Below, piece by piece: positions 60,201-64,000 of a stretch of DNA of 64,000 nucleotides. Origin of the DNA: Aquirufa nivalisilvae. Lineage in GTDB: Bacteria; Bacteroidota; Bacteroidia; Cytophagales; Spirosomataceae. The stretch spans positions 558,001 to 622,000 of the forward strand of contig NZ_SEWX01000001.1 of NCBI RefSeq assembly GCF_004307455.1, read 5' to 3'. Every line of letters begins with the position of its first letter. The stretch's first letter is position 1. The position numbers were made by a program, and so were the translations under genes. Below the pieces are notes generated by a model, which saw only the letters and a program-made list of their open reading frames with translations, searched no databases and was not told where the DNA came from.

Positions 60201-63200
60201 AACAACCGTGATATTATTTTGAGATGCATCAAAGTTTTTCACTACGTTACCATATTGATCAAGTGCTTTTAATGATCCAACTAATGGCTGACCAACTGTT
60301 TGCTGAGGAGCAAGTGTCACTTCTAACTTAACAAATGTAGAGTTAACAACTTCCACTTGTAATTCCCCTTCTCTTGGTGTATTAACCACACCGTCTGTTG
60401 CTGAAATGGTAGCGGTTTCTGCTTTGTATAATATAATTACGGCGTTAGCGATACCATTCGTAAAGGTTAAATTAACCGTGCTTCCAAATTCTGCCAGCGT
60501 ACCAACAGTTGAGTTTAGACTGATGATGTTGGAGCCTGGATTTTGAACAACGGTATTTCCAGCAGCAGTAGCATTGATATTAACGATAGTAGCTCCTGTT
60601 GTTGCATTTGTCTTTTTCACCGTTTGGTTCAATGTTCCTGTACCACCACCAATTGATGTTGGTGTATTATTAGGGGCACCTGCACTAGGCTTATATTGTT
60701 CAGATGCTGCGGTTGCTCCTGTGAATGTGATTGGTTTGGTACCAACGTAACCAGATACTACGTTATCGTATTGGTCTAGCGCTCTAATGGTGACAGTTTG
60801 TGTTGTTCCCGCCTCTTGTCTAGTTAATCCAGAAATAAAGTATCTGTACAATGGACCTGGACTCACCGTAAATGCATTACTATCACCTACTTTTCCATTC
60901 ACATTAGAACCTGCACCCGTACCTGTTGCACGCAATACGATACCTGTTTCAGCTTTATTGTATTGAATTCCTGTAATTGTTACAGAACTTGTTCCTGCTA
61001 GGATAGTACCTGTATAAGTGCCAGAAATAGTACCTGTACCTGTTTTAACACTTATTGTGATCGTTCCATTGGCTGTAGCTAATACCGTGTTATCATTATC
61101 ATCGGTTAAGGTTACGGTTATCGTTTGGCTAGAACCCGCTACATAATTACTTAGTGGACTTAGCTTGATTTTAGAACCTATACCCGCACTTACCGCAAAG
61201 GCATTGGAATTACCAATTTTGCCATTGGCATTACCCGCACTTGTACCTGTAGCTTTTAACTCTACGCCTGATTCTACTTTATCGTAAGTGACACCAGAAA
61301 TGGTAACACTTGAGTTGCCATTCAGTAGGGTTCCACTAATTGTACCACCTAATGTACCAGTTCCCGTTTTCACACTTAATGTTACTGTTGTATTGACATC
61401 TGCATTTACAAGATTGTCATTGGCATCCACTAATGTAGCAGTAACAGAGAATGTGTTTAATGCTACTTTATCTGTGATTGTAGAGATAATGAATCTATTG
61501 GCGCCACCAGCATTGACATTGAATGCATTGGAATCACCAGATTTACCTGAAACATTACCAGAGCCAGAACCTGTTGCGGTTAAAACAACCCCTGATTCTA
61601 ATTTGGTATAGCTGACGCCTGAAATAGTGACCGTGCTAGAACCAGCCGTTATGGTTCCTGTTAAGGTTCCTCCCAAGGTACCTGTACCTGTTTTTAAAGT
61701 TAAGGTAACTGTTCCATTTGCTGTGGCATTCACTGGATTGCCATTAGCATCCGTGAGTGTAACGGTTACAGGGAAGGCTCCACCTGCTGCTTGACTAGCA
61801 ATCGTACGAACTACTAATTTAGATGCAGCACCAGCAACAGAACTAAATCCAGCGGAAGTACCTGTTAAACTGGTATTATCTGTAGCCGTAATGGTCGTTG
61901 ATGTGCCAGAAACTGTATGTGTTGTAAAGGTTACTGTCGCAATTCCATTGGCATCAGTAGTGCTAGTTGCTGATGAGAAAGAACCATTGACATCGCTTTT
62001 TGACCAAGTAACTGTTTTACCTGAACTAGTAACTGGATTGTTATTAGCATCTACTAATTGGGCAGTAATAGTTACTGTTCCACCCGCAGTTGGAGAAGTG
62101 TTGCTACTAGTGACAATGTATTTAGCACCTGCACCAGCTACAACAGAGAATGTATTAGAATCGCCTGTTTTTCCAGTCACATTACCTGATCCAGAACCTG
62201 TAGCTGTTAAAGAAACACCTGATTCTGCTTTGGTATAGGTTACACCTGAAATCGTTACTGCACTAGAACCTGAAGTAATAGTTCCTGTAAGTGTTCCTCC
62301 AAGTGTTCCATTGCCCGATTTCAATGTTAATGTAACCGTTCCATTCGTAGAAGCATTGACTGGGTTACCGTTGGCATCTGTTAAAGTAACTGTAACTGCG
62401 AAAGCTGTTCCAGCTGTTTGACCAGCAATGGTAGAAACAACCAATTTAGTAGCTCCACCTGAACCAGAAGTGATCGTTGGAGAAGTTCCGGTTAAGCTCG
62501 TATTATCTGTAGCAGTAATAGTTGTTGTAGTTCCTGCAACTGAATGTGAAGTGAAAATTACTGTTGCAGTTCCATTGGCATCAGTTGTACTAGTAGCTGA
62601 TGAGAATGATCCATTGGCATCACTTTTTGACCAAGTAACTGTTTTACCTGAACTAGTAACTGGATTATTATTTGCATCCAATAATTGGGCAGTGATGGTT
62701 ACTGTACCACCGGCAGCAGGGGAAGTAGAACTACTTGTAACTAAATATTTAGACGCGGCCCCTGGCACTACAGTGAATGCATTGGAATCACCCGTTTTAC
62801 CAGAAACATTACCCGCAACAGAACCTGTAGCAGTTAATACAACACCTGTTTCCGCTTTGGTATAAGTTACACCTGAAATGGTTACTGCACTAGAACCCAA
62901 AGTGATGGTCCCTGTCACTGTACCTCCCAAAGTACCCGTACCTGTTTTTCTTGTTAAAGTAACGGTTCCGTCAGCCGTAGCTAAAACAGGGTTACCATTG
63001 ACATCTGTTAATGTAACTGTCACAGAGAATCCCGTTCCAGCAGTTTGTTGAGCTATATTGGAAACGACCAATTTTGTAGCAGTACCAGCTGTATAAGTTA
63101 TGGTAGATTGTGTTTGAGAACCCGTTCCACTTTTAACAGCAGCAGCACCTAAGGTAGCCACGAATACACCTGAACCAGCGGCAGTAGGAGAAGTGACAGT

Positions 63201-64000
63201 AGCGGTATAAGTACCATTGCTATTATCAGTAACTGAACTAATAGTACCAGAACCTGAAGATTTGGTGATGGTGACAGTGGAGCCCCCAGCAGTTAAGTTA
63301 TTACCATTAGCATCTTTAGCAGCTACGGTTAACACCTGTGTGGTAGAACCATCAGCTACAATGCTAGCCGAAGTCGGAGTCAAGGTAGAAGCAGTAGCAT
63401 CTGCAGCCCCTGCAACAACATTGAATGCATTCGAATCACCTGTTTTACCAGAAACATTACCAGCAACAGAACCTGTAGCAGTTAATACAACACCTGTTTC
63501 AGCTTTGGTATAAGTTACACCTGAGATGGTTACTGCACTAGAACCTAAAGTTATGGTTCCTGTTACTGTACCACCTAAAGTACCCGTACCTGTTTTTCTT
63601 GTTAACGTAACAGTTCCGTCTGCCGTAGCATTCACGGCATTACCGTTTGCATCGGTTAAAGTAACCGTTACGGAGAATCCTGTACCAGCCGTTTGTTGAG
63701 CGATAGTAGAAACCACTAATTTAGTAGCTCCACCAGAACCCGCAGTGATGGTCGATGTAGTACCAGTCAAGCTAGTATTATCTGTTGCTGTGATGGTGGT
63801 AGAAGTTCCTGCAACCGTATGTGCTGTAAAAGTTACGGTAGCAGTTCCATTGGCATCAGTTGTACTTGTTGCTGATGAGAATGAACCATTGGCATCGCTT
63901 TTCGACCAAGTAATGGTTTTACCCGAAGTACTTACTGGGTTATTATTAGCATCTACTAATTGGGCCGTGATGGTTACTGTACCTCCTGCAGCAGGGGAAG
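57228..64000 (-). CDS. Giant repeat surface protein with type IX secretion (CHU_C) domain, partial at the right edge
   Basis: The frame stays open to the right edge, so the N-terminus is missing; at least 2,250 residues lie inside. From N to C: Ig-like repeats of two alternating kinds (about 61,180-64,000), further Ig-like domains (60,010-61,180), about thirty thrombospondin type-3 repeats with DxDxDG calcium loops (57,545-60,005), and a C-terminal domain of about 95 residues (FVPQGISPNNDGVND, YNRWGDLVFE, LPDGVYYYVVDF), the gliding-motility/type IX secretion type B sorting domain. It is probably exported and anchored to the cell surface, acting in adhesion. It ends at a clear terminator. An in-frame TTG at 63770 is not a real start. 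Confidence 0.93.
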   Translation of the reverse strand, partial: SPAAGGTVTITAQLVDANNNPVSTSGKTITWSKSDANGSFSSATSTTDANGTATVTFTAHTVAGTSTTITATDNTSLTGTTSTITAGSGGATKLVVSTIAQQTAGTGFSVTVTLTDANGNAVNATADGTVTLTRKTGTGTLGGTVTGTITLGSSAVTISGVTYTKAETGVVLTATGSVAGNVSGKTGDSNAFNVVAGAADATASTLTPTSASIVADGSTTQVLTVAAKDANGNNLTAGGSTVTITKSSGSGTISSVTDNSNGTYTATVTSPTAAGSGVFVATLGAAAVKSGTGSQTQSTITYTAGTATKLVVSNIAQQTAGTGFSVTVTLTDVNGNPVLATADGTVTLTRKTGTGTLGGTVTGTITLGSSAVTISGVTYTKAETGVVLTATGSVAGNVSGKTGDSNAFTVVPGAASKYLVTSSSTSPAAGGTVTITAQLLDANNNPVTSSGKTVTWSKSDANGSFSSATSTTDANGTATVIFTSHSVAGTTTTITATDNTSLTGTSPTITSGSGGATKLVVSTIAGQTAGTAFAVTVTLTDANGNPVNASTNGTVTLTLKSGNGTLGGTLTGTITSGSSAVTISGVTYTKAESGVSLTATGSGSGNVTGKTGDSNTFSVVAGAGAKYIVTSSNTSPTAGGTVTITAQLVDANNNPVTSSGKTVTWSKSDVNGSFSSATSTTDANGIATVTFTTHTVSGTSTTITATDNTSLTGTSAGFSSVAGAASKLVVRTIASQAAGGAFPVTVTLTDANGNPVNATANGTVTLTLKTGTGTLGGTLTGTITAGSSTVTISGVSYTKLESGVVLTATGSGSGNVSGKSGDSNAFNVNAGGANRFIISTITDKVALNTFSVTATLVDANDNLVNADVNTTVTLSVKTGTGTLGGTISGTLLNGNSSVTISGVTYDKVESGVELKATGTSAGNANGKIGNSNAFAVSAGIGSKIKLSPLSNYVAGSSQTITVTLTDDNDNTVLATANGTITISVKTGTGTISGTYTGTILAGTSSVTITGIQYNKAETGIVLRATGTGAGSNVNGKVGDSNAFTVSPGPLYRYFISGLTRQEAGTTQTVTIRALDQYDNVVSGYVGTKPITFTGATAASEQYKPSAGAPNNTPTSIGGGTGTLNQTVKKTNATTGATIVNINATAAGNTVVQNPGSNIISLNSTVGTLAEFGSTVNLTFTNGIANAVIILYKAETATISATDGVVNTPREGELQVEVVNSTFVKLEVTLAPQQTVGQPLVGSLKALDQYGNVVKNFDASQNNITVVVTNLTGNVTGLSGTIKLTSPTDFVNGVADFSLLGVKYQGGSGSGGFTFTPTTGAGVQAENIVVVADDIDGDGVSDEKETTDGTDKNDPCSYLISSQDFSKASLTWKALDCDGDGTANGTDAAPLNSCIGGIPGYIPVKGSLGYQRYFLGDCDGDGITNDMECYGGYIGVGDCQDFDSDGIPNFQDPDSDNDGILDIIEKNIDSDGDGHANYLDLDSDNDGILDSQERTIDSDGDGIPNYLDTDSDNDGIMDAWEATNNTRGVIDSNYDGRVDINGSARDANGNGLADFLESNPAPIPDTDKDGTPDYLDLDSDGDGINDSIELTGDTDKDGKPNYRDKDSDGDWLGDSDERSQDNDGDGVPNYLDLDSDGDGIPDAWEGKNKCATCDNRNDDNDDGWDDRGQYKAVIDTDKDGSPDFLDLDSDNDCIPDRIELGGDIDGDEIPNFRDLDSDGDGIPDQVESVVCENPVDTDKDGTRDFEDLDSDGDGIPDALEAGTKPSTPVDTDKDGLADYRDTDSDGDGILDIYEAGNNPKSPVDTDKDGTPDYLDLDSDGDSIPDQIEGGAPGFKPLDSDNDGVEDFRDLDSDNDKIPDNVEAGTSPRNPVDSDLDGKYDFRDTDSDSDGIPDAVEAGTDPTKPVDTDKDGKADYIDIDSDNDSILDRLEVGSNTNLPIDSDKDGLPDYRDTDSDNDTILDTLEAGKDSLIPDDTDKDGIPDYQDTDSDNDTIPDKVEVGPNTNAPLDTDKDGLYDFRDIDSDGDTIKDKIEAGLDPTKPIDTDKDGLPDYRDLDSDNDGIPDFIEVGKNPDSPVDTDKDGLPDYRDTDSDNDGILDSVSAGTSLNSPLDTDKDGIYDYIDPDDDNDGIPDILEDDLNYGALPDCDHDGIPNRLDPDTCDTFVPQGISPNNDGVNDKLVIPGILNFRNRLSIYNRWGDLVFETENYKNDWGGESSPNNVLTIDKKLPDGVYYYVVDFFGVKPNISTYVFINRTALDR
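57231..57515 (-). other. CHU_C/type IX secretion sorting domain of the giant protein
   Basis: The last 95 residues, with SPNNDGVND, SIYNRWGDLVFE, NDWGG and KKLPDGVYYYVVDF. This is the C-terminal signal recognised by the type IX secretion system in Bacteroidota; it is usually kept or remodelled at the cell surface. Confidence 0.9.
57545..60005 (-). repeat. Thrombospondin type-3 repeat array
   Basis: About thirty calcium-binding units of form DTDKDGxPDYxDxDSDxDGIxD, some spaced by xEAGxxPxxPV linkers. The DNA is a degenerate tandem repeat: the minus-strand core GATACCGATAAAGATGG recurs with third-base changes, so the units are old and diverged. The array forms a rigid calcium-stiffened stalk near the C-terminus. 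Confidence 0.9.
61177..64000 (-). repeat. Alternating Ig-like (BIG-type) repeats
   Basis: Six copies of a 109-residue unit (start KLVVSTIA, end GKTGDSNAF) begin near 63728, 63080, 62453, 61826, 61502 and about 61176 on the minus strand. Between some lie about 100-residue units of a second kind (SPAAGGTVTITAQL ... ITATDNTSLTG); three of these are visible, one cut by the edge. A third unit kind lies between copies one and two. The first two long copies share exact stretches of 38 and 29 bases. Confidence 0.85.

Noticed and set aside
61288-63513. Several plus-strand open frames of about 100-145 codons opposite the giant gene
   Set aside because: They are the complement of repeated Ig-like coding DNA, rich in Val, Pro and Glu from reverse-read Thr/Gly codons. 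They repeat with the same period, so they are shadows.

Overview
The window looks like a chromosomal segment of a member of the Bacteroidota, most likely an aquatic Cytophagales bacterium. The signs are a SusC/SusD pair, a giant surface protein ending in a gliding-motility/type IX secretion C-terminal domain, OMP-type TonB receptors, a PVC-type cytochrome, almost no Shine-Dalgarno sequences, several TAnnTTTG promoter elements and moderately low GC. No rRNA, tRNA, CRISPR array, phage or insertion sequence was recognised. I read 46 protein genes. Two run off the window edges and one (49 codons, 50988-51137) is too short for most gene callers.

Layout. 1-4692 (minus): SGNH esterase, DUF1080 protein and a haem c-containing PVC-type dehydrogenase. 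4955-5707: LiaF-like membrane protein. 5849-25901: a carbohydrate-utilisation island with a sialidase-like protein, sodium:solute symporter and lyase of the NanA/DapA family; a polysaccharide deacetylase with an unknown membrane protein; an AraC regulator divergent from susC/susD; then a ceramidase-family protein, an exported YdjC-like deacetylase, a second sialidase-like protein and a propeller plus helical-toroid protein. A phosphodiesterase and a lipoprotein follow. 26066-31320: a small membrane protein, a TonB receptor, and ApbE-DUF2271 with a PepSY membrane protein, which suggests iron uptake or reduction. 31408-38459: mixed enzymes, including an exported lactonase-RidA fusion, a second YdjC-like protein, a TauD-type oxygenase, an aldo/keto reductase and an exported amidase.

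38581-45000 is a tightly packed operon: PhyH-type oxygenase, Gfo/Idh oxidoreductase, ribokinase, exported nucleoside hydrolase, exported ADP-ribosylglycohydrolase-family protein and a GRP-type sugar transporter. It reads as periplasmic release of ribose, import and phosphorylation. 45089-48441: a lipoprotein and two sulfatases. 48438-51137 (minus): a compact three-gene operon of a 49-residue membrane peptide, a protein with a kinase-like catalytic loop joined to a methyltransferase, and a membrane-anchored sulfatase-like protein. I consider this the best candidate for an undescribed system. 51369-54230: a toroid lyase-like protein and a GH105 hydrolase. 54373-57101: haem-binding protein, YitT-family protein and a Crp/Fnr regulator. 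57228 to the right edge: a giant repeat protein with Ig-like repeats, thrombospondin type-3 repeats and a secretion domain.

Three non-coding patterns stand out: a family of four intergenic hairpins, two of which have their arms exchanged; an ACCTAT-containing leader just before the start codons of at least eight genes on both strands; and three convergent gene pairs that overlap by exactly the four bases TTAA or TTAG.
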